NCBI GenBank assembly: GCA_036001245.1
Contig: DASYUL010000049.1
Span: 1 to 64,000, forward strand
Length of the DNA: 64,000 nucleotides
Direction of reading: 5' to 3'
Source: Gp7-AA6 sp036001245
Lineage (GTDB): Bacteria; Acidobacteriota; Thermoanaerobaculia; UBA5066; Gp7-AA6
The notes beneath the pieces are model-generated. The model ran no database searches. It saw only the letters and a program-made list of their open reading frames with translations, and was not told the DNA's origin. This document shows positions 7,658 to 16,662 of the stretch, in pieces. The stretch's first letter is position 1, and the number at the start of each line of letters is the position of its first letter. The translations under genes were made by a program, and so were the position numbers.

Positions 7658-8770
7658 GAAGAAGGAGAGTAATCCGTCGACGTAGCGCGGCCACGAGGCC
7701 TGCTCGGCGGACGCCGCGAGACCGGGCTCATAGAACTCGATACCGCGACCGAGCACGTGCTCGACCGCCCGCGCGAGCGCGTCGGGATCTGCGGGCGTGA
7801 ATAGCTCGCCGGTTGCGCCGGGCCGCACGGTCTGCGAGAGGCCGCCGACCGCCGCAGCCGCCATCGGCCGCCGGGCGGCGAGCGCGCGGGCGGCGATGCC
7901 GCTCCCGGAGACGTAACGGTAGGGCAGCACGACGACGTCACAGGCAGCGAGCCAGCGCGACATCTCCTCTTCCGAAACGTAGTCGTCGCGCCACAGGATC
8001 GAGTCGCGGACCGCGCTGTGCTCCCACCGCCGCGCCAGATATCGCGACTCCGGGAACACTTCTCCGACGACGGCGATCGTCGCGCCCGTCTCGCGCACGA
8101 TGCGCGGCGCCGCGTCCAGCAGGACGTCGACCCCTTTGTAGCGCCGCACGAGGCCGAGGAACAGGACGAGCGGCGTCGTGATCCCGAGAGTGCGGCGCGC
8201 GACGTCGCGAGACGGTTGCGGCGCGTCGACCACCGGGTGCGGCAGGACGGCGATGGGCCGACCAGGGACCCGGCGCGCGAGCCGCGCCCGATCGGTTTCG
8301 GAGTGCACGACGAAGCCGTCGGCCGCGAGGTAAGCGCCGAGCGTCAGGAAGCGCTCGAGCAGTCGCGCCTCATGGTCGGAGACGTTGTGGCAGAGGAGCA
8401 CGCGCGGGGTCCGCGGCGAGAGCGCTCGCACTCTGGAAAGGACGCTCCGCAACGGGACGCCCCAGAACGACGTCCACCACGGCGCGATCAGAACGTCCGG
8501 GTCCGACGACGCGATCTCCCGCGCCGTCCGCTTCCACGAGCGGACCGAGCGGTAGTCGAGCGACGGTCGCGCAGCCTGCGTGGCGGGGTCGCCGGGGCTC
8601 CGGTCGAAACGCCGCGGATTGAGCCAGTGGGGATACGGGCGCGAGAACGTGAACCAGGAGAGCGCGACCCGCGTTTCGAGCTCTCGCGCGAGAAGGGCGG
8701 TCTCCCGTGCGATGCCGCCGCGGTCGGGCGGCGCCGGGCCGAGAAGGGCGACGCGTTCGATCCCCCGCAT
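7634..8770 (-). CDS. glycosyltransferase, GT4/GT-B fold
   Basis: A 378-residue GT-B type transferase. The N-terminal half starts RVALLGPAPPDRGGIARETA, a Gly-rich acceptor-side loop after the first strand. The C-terminal nucleotide-sugar domain has LFLGLVRRYKGVDVLLDAA and VVVLPYRYVSGSGIAARAL..RRPM...VGGL. It would transfer a sugar from a nucleotide donor to a glycan or lipid at the inner face of the membrane; donor and acceptor are unknown. The start is ATG 8770, overlapping the stop of the upstream methyltransferase gene (TGATG). The final residues (SLSAES) are encoded by the heptamer array, so the native C-terminus has probably been replaced or extended by repeat sequence. Confidence 0.85.
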   Translation of the reverse strand: MRGIERVALLGPAPPDRGGIARETALLARELETRVALSWFTFSRPYPHWLNPRRFDRSPGDPATQAARPSLDYRSVRSWKRTAREIASSDPDVLIAPWWTSFWGVPLRSVLSRVRALSPRTPRVLLCHNVSDHEARLLERFLTLGAYLAADGFVVHSETDRARLARRVPGRPIAVLPHPVVDAPQPSRDVARRTLGITTPLVLFLGLVRRYKGVDVLLDAAPRIVRETGATIAVVGEVFPESRYLARRWEHSAVRDSILWRDDYVSEEEMSRWLAACDVVVLPYRYVSGSGIAARALAARRPMAAAAVGGLSQTVRPGATGELFTPADPDALARAVEHVLGRGIEFYEPGLAASAEQASWPRYVDGLLSFFGSLSAES

Positions 8771-10053
8771 CAGCCGCCGCGGCGTAGCCAGAGACCCTTC
8801 AGATACTCCCCTTCGGGACAGTCGAGTGAGACGGGGTGGTCGGGCCCCGCGCCCTGGCGGAAGACGAGCTCGAACGTCCTGCCCGCCTCGAGGCTCGCCG
8901 AAAAGACGATCTTCTGGAAAAGGTCGGGACCCAAGAGCCCGGAGCACGAGCAGGTCAGGAGCCACCCTTCCGGCGCGACGAGCGACATCGCGAGCCGGTT
9001 GACGTCCTGGTACCCACGGGCGGCGCGCGGGAGGTCGCCGCGTTTCTTCGCGAACGCCGGCGGGTCGCAGACGACGACGTCCCAGGTCTCTGCCGCCGCG
9101 ACGCGGCGGCGAACGTCCTCGAACACGTCCGTGCGGACGAAGTCGGCGTCCTGCGCGGCGAAGCCGTTCACGCGACGGTGCTCGCGCGCGAGAGCCAGCG
9201 CCGATTCGGACGAGTCGACGTCGACCGCCCGCGCCGCGCCGCCAGCGAGCGCCGCGACCGAGAACGCGCCGGAGTACGAGAAGAGATCGAGAACCGTCTT
9301 TCCGCCCGCGAGCGCACGGACCCGCGAACGGTTCTCGCGCTGGTCGAGAAAGAAACCGGTCTTCTGTCCACCCGACACGTCCGCGAAGAAACGGAGGCCG
9401 CTCTCGGAGAACGCGACGAGATCAGCGCCCTCACCCCGACCCTCTCCGGCCGCTCGCTTCGCGAGAACGCGACCTTCGGTCGCGGCCGGAACTTTTCTGT
9501 CTGCGTCGCCAGTCGAGACCCCTTCGCGTTCCCCCGGAGGGAGAGGGGGTCCGTGGCCGCGATCTCGCTCGCTGCCGCTCTCGCGAACGAGGAGGCGCCC
9601 CGGCGAGAAAACGTCGAGCGCCGCTTTCTCCAGATTCTCGCGCCATCGCACTGTTCCCTCCGTGGTCAGGTCCATCACCCCGACTTTTCCGAAGACGTCG
9701 AGGAGCACTCCCGGACAGAGGTCCCCCTCGGAGTTGACGGCCCGGTAGCCGGTCGTCTCCGGAGGCAGGACTTCGTTCCGGAGGCGCAGGGCCGCGGAGA
9801 ACCGCTCCCGAAACAGCTTCGGACCCGGCGGGCGGCCGTCGAAGCTCCAGACGCGGGCGACGATCTGGGAACGGGGCGAATAGGCCCCGATGCCGAGCGG
9901 CTCCCCTCGCGCGCCAACGACCTCCGCGACGCCGTCCGAACCGTCACCTGACGCCCGCGCGATCGCGCCGGAAAACACCCACGGATGGCGGCGCTCGAGC
10001 GATGCCTCACGGCCCGGCTTCACGACGAGGCGGATCACGCGCGAAAAATACAC
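8770..10053 (-). CDS. class I SAM-dependent rRNA (cytosine-C5) methyltransferase, RlmI/RlmK family, with in-frame repeat insertion
   Basis: A 427-residue protein in RlmI domain order: an N-terminal PUA-like domain (RRHPWVFSGAI), a central linker domain, and a Rossmann methyltransferase with VLDLFSYSGAFSVAAL (SAM site), CDPPAF and TCSCSG. The family methylates a cytosine of 23S rRNA. About 50 residues between LLVRESGS and ADLVAFSESG have no counterpart in the family. They read PPLPPGEREG..AGEGRGEGAD, the translation of a hairpin-rich intergenic-type repeat, so the repeat has entered a surface linker without breaking the frame. The start is ambiguous: GTG 10053, or a GTG five codons later (VIRLVVKPGRE) that matches the family N-terminus better. 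Confidence 0.88.
   Translation of the reverse strand: MYFSRVIRLVVKPGREASLERRHPWVFSGAIARASGDGSDGVAEVVGARGEPLGIGAYSPRSQIVARVWSFDGRPPGPKLFRERFSAALRLRNEVLPPETTGYRAVNSEGDLCPGVLLDVFGKVGVMDLTTEGTVRWRENLEKAALDVFSPGRLLVRESGSERDRGHGPPLPPGEREGVSTGDADRKVPAATEGRVLAKRAAGEGRGEGADLVAFSESGLRFFADVSGGQKTGFFLDQRENRSRVRALAGGKTVLDLFSYSGAFSVAALAGGAARAVDVDSSESALALAREHRRVNGFAAQDADFVRTDVFEDVRRRVAAAETWDVVVCDPPAFAKKRGDLPRAARGYQDVNRLAMSLVAPEGWLLTCSCSGLLGPDLFQKIVFSASLEAGRTFELVFRQGAGPDHPVSLDCPEGEYLKGLWLRRGG
9422..9550. repeat. hairpin-rich palindromic repeat inserted in frame in the rRNA methyltransferase gene
   Basis: The element opens TCAGCGCCCTCACCCCGACC and closes GGAGGGAGAGGGGGT, so its ends are inverted complements (CCCTCTCC against GGAGGGAGAGGG). 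Inside are CTCGC/GCGAG and GCGACC-ttc-GGTCGC hairpins. The opening 10-mer is also at 321-330. The translated product has the Gly/Glu/Arg-rich look that such elements give when read through. Confidence 0.65.
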
Positions 10054-10074
10054 GCGGTCTCGAGGATTCGCCCG

Positions 10075-10104
10075 AAAAAGAAGAGGGCCCCGCGGATCGG
10101 GGCC
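10075..10104 (-). terminator. intrinsic terminator after the DUF547 gene
   Basis: A perfect 7-bp stem GGCCCCG/CGGGGCC (10086-10104) with a 5-base loop. On the minus strand it is followed by CTCTTCTTTTT. It lies 3' of the DUF547 gene and upstream of the methyltransferase, so it separates the two transcription units. Confidence 0.75.
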
Positions 10105-10162
10105 AGTGGGAAAATTGAGGAGATCGATTCTGAAGGTTCTACGGAGCCGGAGCGGATGGCGT

Positions 10163-10888
10163 CTATCGCTGATTCAGCGACCAGTCGTACTCCAGGAACT
10201 GCGGCGTCGGACGGGCCGACGTGAGCCAGGACGCGGTCTCCGAGCCGGCGACGTATCGCGCGACGAACCGCGGGATGCTGCCCCCGTCCCGCTCGAACTC
10301 CGCGCGGTTCCAGTCGAAGATCTTCGAAAGCGCGAGCCTGCCCCGCGCGCGATCGATCACGTTCTTCTTCGGATCGTTGACGAATGCGCGCCCCTGGCCG
10401 TCGAGATCGGCGGAAATCGTCGCCGCCCGGTAGGCCGCCGGCCGGAGCGGCGGGCAGGACTCGGAGACGCAGACGATGGCGAAGTGGATCCGCGCGTCCT
10501 TCAGTTCCCGCAGCCGGTTCTCGACGTCGTCGAGCGAGAGCTCCTCGCCTCCGATTCTCCGGCGGATCTTGCCGAACGCGCCGTCGATCTCGCGGATGCT
10601 CTTCACGGGGTACCGGTCGAGGACGATTCCGATCGCCGCCGCGTTGTAGGCATTGACGTAGAACGCCTTCTTCTCGTCGGCCGACATGTGGGCCGGCCGC
10701 GCATCGGCGAGGTTTGCGAGGTACGCCGCGAGCCTCTTCCGGTCCTGGCCGGTCGTGTCTCGATAGTCGAAGCCGCCGTCTCGCGCACGGGCCGCGAGGA
10801 CCGCGTCGAACGGCGCCGGGTCGGGTAACCCGGCCGGCCGGGGGGACGGCAAGGTCACGAGCAGCAGCATCGCCGCGAGCGCGGTCAT
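10163..10888 (-). CDS. DUF547 domain protein, exported
   Basis: A 241-residue protein with a short signal peptide (MTALAAMLLLVTLPSPRPAG). The DUF547 domain is recognisable from KKAFYVNAYNAAAIGIVLDRYPVKSIREI, then LSLDDVENRLRELKDARIHFAIVCVSESCPPL and the final SKIFDWNRAEFE..GGSIPRFVARYV. The family function is unproven; a periplasmic papain-like or transglutaminase-like fold has been suggested for relatives. The start is ATG 10888, eleven bases after the Pit permease gene stop, so it is probably the last gene of the DUF47-Pit operon before the terminator at 10075. Confidence 0.85.
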   Translation of the reverse strand: MTALAAMLLLVTLPSPRPAGLPDPAPFDAVLAARARDGGFDYRDTTGQDRKRLAAYLANLADARPAHMSADEKKAFYVNAYNAAAIGIVLDRYPVKSIREIDGAFGKIRRRIGGEELSLDDVENRLRELKDARIHFAIVCVSESCPPLRPAAYRAATISADLDGQGRAFVNDPKKNVIDRARGRLALSKIFDWNRAEFERDGGSIPRFVARYVAGSETASWLTSARPTPQFLEYDWSLNQR

Positions 10889-10898
10889 CCGCCCTTCG

Positions 10899-11930
10899 TC
10901 ACCGGCCGAAGACCGAAAGAATCCCGAACGACAGGGCGCCAATCGCGGCCGCCATGGGGATCGTCAGGATCCACGCGTAGACGATCCGTCCAGCGACGCC
11001 CCATCGCACGGCGGAGAAGCGCTGTGCCGTACCGACTCCAACGATGGCGCCGGTAATCGTGTGCGTCGTCGAAACCGGAATTCCCCAGTGAGACGCAGCG
11101 AAGAGCGTTATGGCCGCTCCAGTTTCGGCGCAGAAGCCCGAAAACGGCTTCAACTTGGTGATCCGGCTTCCCATGGTGCGGACGATCCGCCATCCGCCCG
11201 TCGCTGTACCCGCCGCGATCGCGGCGTGAGCCGCGAGAATGATCCAGACCGGAATCGTCTTCATGTCCGGCAGGTACATCCAATGGAGTGCGTTGGATGG
11301 ATCCGCGAACTGCGAGCTGTTGGCCACGAGCAGGCCCGCGATGATTCCCATCGTCTTCTGCGCATCGTTCGTGCCGTGAGACCACGAGTAAGCCGCGGCG
11401 GAGAAGAGTTGCGCCCTCCGGAACCATCGGTCGACCGATCCGTAGTGAGAGCGCCGGAAGATCCAGGAGACCGCCACCATCAGACTCCACGCCACGATCA
11501 TCCCGAGGAGCGGCGAGAGCACGATGAAAGCGAGGGTTTTCGCCCAGGCGGCGCCCGGTACGATCGCGCGCATTCCGACCCGGGCGACGGCGGCGCCCGT
11601 ATAGCCGCCGATGATCGCGTGAGAAGAGGACGTCGGGATCCCGAAATACCAGGTGATCAGGTTCCAGGTGATCGCTCCGAGCAGTCCTCCGAGGACGACG
11701 TCCGAGTTGACGATGTTGATGTCGATCAGCCCCTTGCCGATCGTCTTCGCCACCGCGGTGCCGAACGTGAAGGCGGCGACGAAGTTGAAAAAAGCCGCCC
11801 AGAGGACGGCTTGAATGGGTGACAGCACCCGCGTCGAAACGACGGTGGCGATCGAGTTCGCCGAGTCGTGCATCCCGTTGATGAAGTCGAAGACGAGCGC
11901 GATCACGATGATGAAGAGGACGTAGATCAT
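10899..11930 (-). CDS. low-affinity inorganic phosphate transporter, Pit family
   Basis: A 343-residue polytopic membrane protein of the PiT/PHO-4 family, which moves phosphate (or metal-phosphate) with protons or sodium. It has the duplicated signature of the family: FDFINGMHDSANSIATVVSTR near the N-terminus and SWSHGTNDAQKTMGIIAGLL in the second half, plus PTSSSHAIIGG and PVSTTHTITGAIVG. The start is the ATG of MIYVLFIIVIALVFDF at 11930. It is preceded by the DUF47 gene 29 bases upstream, the standard partner gene order. Confidence 0.93.
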   Translation of the reverse strand: MIYVLFIIVIALVFDFINGMHDSANSIATVVSTRVLSPIQAVLWAAFFNFVAAFTFGTAVAKTIGKGLIDINIVNSDVVLGGLLGAITWNLITWYFGIPTSSSHAIIGGYTGAAVARVGMRAIVPGAAWAKTLAFIVLSPLLGMIVAWSLMVAVSWIFRRSHYGSVDRWFRRAQLFSAAAYSWSHGTNDAQKTMGIIAGLLVANSSQFADPSNALHWMYLPDMKTIPVWIILAAHAAIAAGTATGGWRIVRTMGSRITKLKPFSGFCAETGAAITLFAASHWGIPVSTTHTITGAIVGVGTAQRFSAVRWGVAGRIVYAWILTIPMAAAIGALSFGILSVFGR

Positions 11931-11959
11931 CGAAGAGCTATCAGCGATCCGCCGAAGGC

Positions 11960-12574
11960 TCAGGAGTGCTTCAGGACCACGCTCTCGAGGACGTGGGCGA
12001 CCGCTTCGCACTGGTCGATGCAGCCCTCCATCTCCTCGTATACGTCCTTCCACTTAATGACCTCGATCGGCGGGAGCGGCTGGCGGAAGAGTGAGCCGAC
12101 TGCCTCCTGGTAGGCCACGTCCCCCTCGTTCTCGAACTTCTTCATGCGGATGCAGTGCTCGATGACGCCCTTCTGCTTCTTCAAATCCGCGACCGCTTCG
12201 ACCAACTCCTGCGTGATCTGGACGATGATCTCCGACAGCCTGCGCCCCGCCGGGGTCGGCTCGGAGATGTTGTAGATGGCGAGCCGCCTTACGGTCCCGT
12301 CGATCAGGTCGATGACGTCGTCGAGCCGGACCGCGAGCCGGTGGATGTCCTCACGGTCGATGGGTGTGATGAACGTCCGGTCGATTCCGTGAAGGATCTC
12401 GTGCGAGATCTCGTCGCACTCGTGCTCGAGTCGCTTGATCTGGTCCGCGACGGTCGTGACGGGAGCCTCGTTCTTGAAAAAACGATCGAGGATCAGCGCG
12501 CTCTCGTGGATCCGCTGCGCCATCTCGTTGAAGCGGTCGAAGTACTTTTCGTCGCGCGGCAGAACGTTCAGCAT
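11960..12574 (-). CDS. DUF47/PhoU-like Pit accessory protein
   Basis: A 204-residue all-helical protein beginning MLNVLPRDEKYFDRFNEMAQ, typical of the DUF47 (TIGR00153, PhoU-related) family. The repeated helical signatures LEHECDEISHEILHGIDRTF and DREDIHRLAVRLDDVIDLIDG supply the acidic residues expected to bind metal clusters. It is soluble and predicted to control the adjacent Pit permease. It is the first gene of the phosphate operon; a GGCGCCC hairpin lies at -2 to -26 relative to its start. Confidence 0.92.
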   Translation of the reverse strand: MLNVLPRDEKYFDRFNEMAQRIHESALILDRFFKNEAPVTTVADQIKRLEHECDEISHEILHGIDRTFITPIDREDIHRLAVRLDDVIDLIDGTVRRLAIYNISEPTPAGRRLSEIIVQITQELVEAVADLKKQKGVIEHCIRMKKFENEGDVAYQEAVGSLFRQPLPPIEVIKWKDVYEEMEGCIDQCEAVAHVLESVVLKHS

Positions 12575-12575
12575 C

Positions 12576-12600
12576 GGCGCCCCCGTCGAAAACGGGCGCC
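12576..12600. promoter_or_regulatory. hairpin directly upstream of the DUF47-Pit operon
   Basis: GGCGCCC and GGGCGCC form a perfect 7-bp stem with an 11-base loop, ending two bases before the DUF47 ATG. It could mask the ribosome site or be an operator. The rest of the 201-base gap to the TonB receptor stop at 12776 shows no gene and no clear terminator. Confidence 0.35.
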
Positions 12601-12775
12601 ATGCTATCGGAACTTCACACCGTCTTTACCGGGAATCTTCATGTCGCCGGGGCTGGCGGACTCTCGGCGGACGCGAAGCCTTCTTCGGCGAACTCGTCAG
12701 GGAACGGACGCGGGCCGCAGGCTGCCTCGCACGCGAGCCTCTTCGGTCATTGGAGAGGGGAGAACACCTCGACCG

Positions 12776-15700
12776 CTAGAAGGTCACCTTCGCCGCGAGC
12801 TGGTACGTGCGGGCTCCGGCGCCGGCGCTCGCGGGCGCCTGAGCCGTGCAGCCGCGGCCTCCGGCGCAGAGAGTTCGGTACGTGGCGACCGGAGACAGCG
12901 TCCCGCTCGCGAAGCGGTACTGGTTCGTCTGGATACCGATGACGTTCTTGTTGTTGAAGATGTTGAACGCTTCGGCGATGAGCTCGAGGTCCACCGGACC
13001 GAACCGCAGGTGCCGGGTGACGCGCGGGTCGATGGAGAGGTTGCTCGGAAGCCGCTCGCGGTTCCGCGGCGCGCCGGGCGACCGGTCGTTACGATCGTTG
13101 CCGTCGTTGTTGAGGTCCCCGTTGATGCTCGGCGACCACGGCGTGCCGGTCTGGAAGGCGACGACGCCCGAAAGCGTCCATCCGGAAGCGAGAAAGCGCG
13201 CGAACGAATTGTCGATGCCGCCCGCGTAGTCGAGGTCCCAGACGCCCGAAAAAACGAGTCGATGGCGAACGTCGAGGTCGCCCGGCCCGCGCTCCCCGGC
13301 GAGGTCGAACGTGTCCTGCATGAACTTCGCGTCGTCGGTGCCCTGGGGGACGACCGCGGTGGCATCGGACTTCGTGTCCGTGACCTTGCCGTACGAGTAG
13401 GCGATGCGGGCCGTCCAGTTGTGCGAGAACCGCTTGACGAGCTCGAGGCTTGCGCCGTTGTACTCCGAGTCCGCGGTGCTCTGAAACTCGATGATGCGGG
13501 CGAAGTTGGTGAACGGCCGGGTCGTGTAGCGCTTCACGGGAACGGTGCCGTTTCCCTGGATCGCGACGTCGACGATCGTCGGATCTCCGATGTTGATGTC
13601 GGCGGAGCGCGGCAGGTCCTCGCCCTTCACGTACAGGTAACCGACCGAGATCCCGATGTCGTTCGACAGCGCATGCTCGATGCCGAAGCTCGCCTGCTGG
13701 ACCTTCGGGTTCTGGAAGTTCGGGTCGAAGACGAAGATCGTCGGCTTCGGGATCGCCGCGCCCGTCGGAATCGACGTGAAAACGTTCGGGTGCGTCGGCA
13801 CCTGGCTTCCCGTGAAGGTGATCGTCTGCACGTTGATCCCGTTGTTCGAGTGAGCGGTGCCGTACATGATCGCCGTCGTCCGGCCGTAGAACAGTCCATA
13901 TCCGCCGCGGATGAGCGTCCGGCTGTCCTTCATGGGGTTCCAGGCGATCCCGAGCCTCACGGCGTAGTTGTCGTCGTCGATCGGGATCCGGTCCGTGCGC
14001 AAGCCCGCGGCGAGAAGCTGCGGGTCGGGGTTCAGGGTGTCCGGCTGCCGAACGTCCTGGTAGTCGTAGCGGGCGCCCAGGTTCAGCGTCACGGTCGGGG
14101 TGATCTGCCATTCGTCCTGGAGAAAGCCCGCGTACTCCTTCAGGTCGGGCTGGGTCGTCGGGCCCGTCGTCCCCGGCCCGGCGAAGGCCTGCACGTATCG
14201 CTCTCCCGACGCATTCGGCGTGCCGCGCTGGAAGGACGCGATGCTCGCGAACGTGTAGGAGCCGCCGAAGTTGCCGGGGAAGAAGTTCAGGATGTCGTCC
14301 TGGTTGTAGTCGACGCCGGCCTTCAGGGTGTGGTTCCCGAAGAGGAACGTCGCGGTGTCGGCGGCCTGCCAGCGCTTGATCGTCGTCTCGCGCGGCGAGA
14401 AGAAGTTGCGGCCAATGACGAGAATCTGCTGACCGCTCTGGTTGATCGTGGCCTCCGGGTTGGAGCTGTTCGCGGTTCCGGGCTCGCTGTCCTTCATGTA
14501 CTGGCCGCGCAGCTCGTTGAACACGCTCGTCGTGATCGAGCTGCCGAGCGTTCCGGCGAGCGTGTCGGTTTTCACGAGCGAGTTTCCCGTGTGCTCGAAG
14601 GAATTCGTCGCGCCGCCGTTCTCGAACCCGATGCCTTTGAAGTCCTGCCGGTTGTACCGCAGCGAGACGTGGTGTCTCGAGGAGGCCTCCCAATCGGTCT
14701 TGAAGAGATAGACGTCCTGATCCTGCTTTCGGTTCCAGCTGTCGGCGAGATCCTGCAGCCGCGCGATTCCGGCGAGCGTATCCGGATCGCTCGGCGCGCT
14801 GGAAGGAATCGTCAGGATCACCGTGTTCGGTACGGCGTTGCGCTGGCCGTCGTAGTTCGCGAAGAAGAACAGCCGATCCTTGATGAAGGGCCCGCCCAGG
14901 CTCGCACCGAACTGGTCGTAGTGGTACGGCACTTCCGGACGGTGGTTGACCTTGTCGATCAGGTCGATCGACTTGATGCTGTCGTCCCGGTAAAAGTAGA
15001 ACCCGCCGCCATGGAAGTCGTTCGTGCCGGACTTGGTCACGACGTTGATGACCGCTCCCCCGGCGCGCCCGTACTCGGCGGAATAGGAGCTCGCGTTCAC
15101 CTGGAACTCCTTCACCGCGTCCTGGCTGAACTGGTAAGGCGCACGGCCCGTACCGGTGCGGCCGGCCGCCTGTCCGAAGAACGTGTTGTTGTTGTCGGCA
15201 CCGTCGACGATGAGGCTGTTCAACGTCCCCCGCTGGCCGGCGAAGCTGATGTCGCCGACGCGGAAGTTGTCCTTGACGACGCCCGGCGTCGTCAGCACGA
15301 AGTCGATGAAGTTGCGCCCGTTGGTAGGGAGGTTCTCGATCATCTGCTGCCCGACCACGGTGTCCACGGCCGACTTCGACGTTTCGATCAGGGGCGCTTC
15401 GCTCGAAACGGTCACGGCCGCCTGAACGCCCGCCGGCTCGAGCACGAGCCGCACGTTCGAGTTACCGCCGATCGAAACGACGACGTTCGCGACCTTCGCG
15501 CCGGAGAAGCCGGAGAGCTCCCCGCCGACTTCGTAGATGCCGACCGGAAGAAGAGGAACCGTGAAGAGCCCACCGCCGCCGCTCGTGGTCGAGCGGACGA
15601 GAGCCGTGTCCACGTTTCGCGCGCTGATCGCGACGTTCGGAAGGCGCGCGCCCGTCGAGTCCTCGACGCTTCCGCTGATCGAGCCAGTCGTGCTCTGCGC

Positions 15701-15778
15701 CCGGGCGCGCGGAGCGAAAACGAACGTCAGGATCGCGAACGCGAGAAGAGCGCGGAGAGCGGAAGTCCTGCGGATCAT
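12776..15778 (-). CDS. TonB-dependent receptor with carboxypeptidase-regulatory-like domain (receptor 1)
   Basis: A 1000-residue outer-membrane protein. The signal peptide ends FVFAPRARAQ. Then comes a carboxypeptidase-regulatory-like (CarbopepD_reg/CNA-B) domain over about residues 30-115 (TGSISGSVEDSTGARLPNVA). A plug domain follows (QMIENLPTNGRNFIDFV, VDGADNNNTFFGQ), then a 22-strand-type barrel ending in the aromatic residue of AAKVTF, as outer-membrane barrels do for BAM recognition. Acidobacteria encode many such receptors, thought to import glycans, peptides or siderophores; the ligand here is unknown. A putative ribosome site AAAGGACGGG precedes the ATG. It stands alone, with a 200-base gap downstream. 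Confidence 0.9.
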   Translation of the reverse strand: MIRRTSALRALLAFAILTFVFAPRARAQSTTGSISGSVEDSTGARLPNVAISARNVDTALVRSTTSGGGGLFTVPLLPVGIYEVGGELSGFSGAKVANVVVSIGGNSNVRLVLEPAGVQAAVTVSSEAPLIETSKSAVDTVVGQQMIENLPTNGRNFIDFVLTTPGVVKDNFRVGDISFAGQRGTLNSLIVDGADNNNTFFGQAAGRTGTGRAPYQFSQDAVKEFQVNASSYSAEYGRAGGAVINVVTKSGTNDFHGGGFYFYRDDSIKSIDLIDKVNHRPEVPYHYDQFGASLGGPFIKDRLFFFANYDGQRNAVPNTVILTIPSSAPSDPDTLAGIARLQDLADSWNRKQDQDVYLFKTDWEASSRHHVSLRYNRQDFKGIGFENGGATNSFEHTGNSLVKTDTLAGTLGSSITTSVFNELRGQYMKDSEPGTANSSNPEATINQSGQQILVIGRNFFSPRETTIKRWQAADTATFLFGNHTLKAGVDYNQDDILNFFPGNFGGSYTFASIASFQRGTPNASGERYVQAFAGPGTTGPTTQPDLKEYAGFLQDEWQITPTVTLNLGARYDYQDVRQPDTLNPDPQLLAAGLRTDRIPIDDDNYAVRLGIAWNPMKDSRTLIRGGYGLFYGRTTAIMYGTAHSNNGINVQTITFTGSQVPTHPNVFTSIPTGAAIPKPTIFVFDPNFQNPKVQQASFGIEHALSNDIGISVGYLYVKGEDLPRSADINIGDPTIVDVAIQGNGTVPVKRYTTRPFTNFARIIEFQSTADSEYNGASLELVKRFSHNWTARIAYSYGKVTDTKSDATAVVPQGTDDAKFMQDTFDLAGERGPGDLDVRHRLVFSGVWDLDYAGGIDNSFARFLASGWTLSGVVAFQTGTPWSPSINGDLNNDGNDRNDRSPGAPRNRERLPSNLSIDPRVTRHLRFGPVDLELIAEAFNIFNNKNVIGIQTNQYRFASGTLSPVATYRTLCAGGRGCTAQAPASAGAGARTYQLAAKVTF

Positions 15779-15874
15779 TCAGCCCGTCCTTTCTGTGTCC
15801 GGAGAGGGAGATCTGGGCCGTAGATACCACCGGCCCCGGCGCGGGTCAACGCAACGGGAGTTGTGCAGGGAGGA

Positions 15875-15902
15875 GTGAACAGTGAACGGTCAACCGTGAA
15901 CA
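15875..15902. repeat. GTGAACA heptamer tandem array (4 copies)
   Basis: GTGAACA, GTGAACG, GTCAACC, GTGAACA in perfect 7-base register, in the divergent gap between TonB receptor 1 and nth. The unit is close to the reverse complement of the GGTTCAC unit at the far end of nth. Confidence 0.8.
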
Positions 15903-15936
15903 GCACGAACGGAGCGGCCCATAGAATTGCGGTGGC

Positions 15937-16662
15937 GTGAGACGGCCGCGGGAAACTCTCGAAGAGAAACGTCGAAGGGCGAAGGCAGTCTTTCGTCGCC
16001 TTGCTCGCGCGTATCCCGACGCCCGGTGCTCGCTCGACTATTCGAGCCCGCTCGAGCTCCTCGTCGCGACGGTCCTCTCGGCGCAGTGCACGGATGTTCG
16101 GGTCAACCAGGTGACGCCCGTCCTCTTTCGCAAGTACCGGACGGCGGCCGACTACGCGCGCTCGCCGGCGGGAGAGCTCGAAAACGACATCCGCCAGACC
16201 GGCTTCTTCAACTCGAAGGCGAAGAGCCTGCGGCGCGCGGGAGCCGTCATCGCCGCCGAGCATGGAGGCCGTGTGCCCGACACGATGGAGACCCTCGTCC
16301 GGCTGCCCGGAGTGGGCCGCAAGACGGCGAACGTCATCCTCGGCAACGCCTTCGGAAAGGACGAGGGATTCGTCGTCGACACGCACGTGGCGCGCGTCTC
16401 CCGCCGTCTCGGCTTCACGAGGGAGACCGACCCCGTGCCGATCGAGCAGGACCTGAACGCCCTGGTGCCGAAAGGTCGGCGCACGCTCTCCGCCCACCAG
16501 CTCATCTTCCATGGGCGGCAGATCTGCGTCGCCAGGCGGCCGCGCTGCGAAATCTGCCCGGTCAACGACCTCTGCCCCAAGATCGGAGTTCCGCTCGAGA
16601 TCCGCCGCGCGGCCGCCCGGGTCTCCGGTTCACGGTTTTCGGTTCACGGTTCACGGGCATGA
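15937..16662 (+). CDS. nth: endonuclease III (DNA glycosylase/AP lyase)
   Basis: A 241-residue base-excision-repair enzyme that removes oxidised pyrimidines and cleaves the abasic site. The helix-hairpin-helix LPGVGRKTANVILG carries the catalytic Lys, VDTHVARVS has the catalytic Asp, and the [4Fe-4S] loop C-x6-C-x2-C-x5-C is intact (CVARRPRCEICPVNDLC). The start is GTG 15937, nine bases after a TAGAAT hexamer. The last dozen codons (VSGSRFSVHGSRA) are encoded by a GGTTCAC heptamer array, so the C-terminus runs about 20 residues beyond the cluster loop with repeat-derived sequence. It overlaps the next gene by ATGA. Confidence 0.95.
   Translation: MRRPRETLEEKRRRAKAVFRRLARAYPDARCSLDYSSPLELLVATVLSAQCTDVRVNQVTPVLFRKYRTAADYARSPAGELENDIRQTGFFNSKAKSLRRAGAVIAAEHGGRVPDTMETLVRLPGVGRKTANVILGNAFGKDEGFVVDTHVARVSRRLGFTRETDPVPIEQDLNALVPKGRRTLSAHQLIFHGRQICVARRPRCEICPVNDLCPKIGVPLEIRRAAARVSGSRFSVHGSRA
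16627..16654. repeat. GGTTCAC heptamer tandem array (4 copies) inside the 3' end of nth
   Basis: GGTTCAC, GGTTTTC, GGTTCAC, GGTTCAC in exact 7-base register, immediately before the nth stop and the start of the next gene. It is translated in the nth frame. Confidence 0.85.

Noticed and set aside
12155..15823. A 1222-codon open frame on the plus strand opposite TonB receptor 1
   Set aside because: The product is Arg/Asp/Val-rich without domains, and it lies antisense to a clear receptor gene; it is a GC-rich shadow frame.
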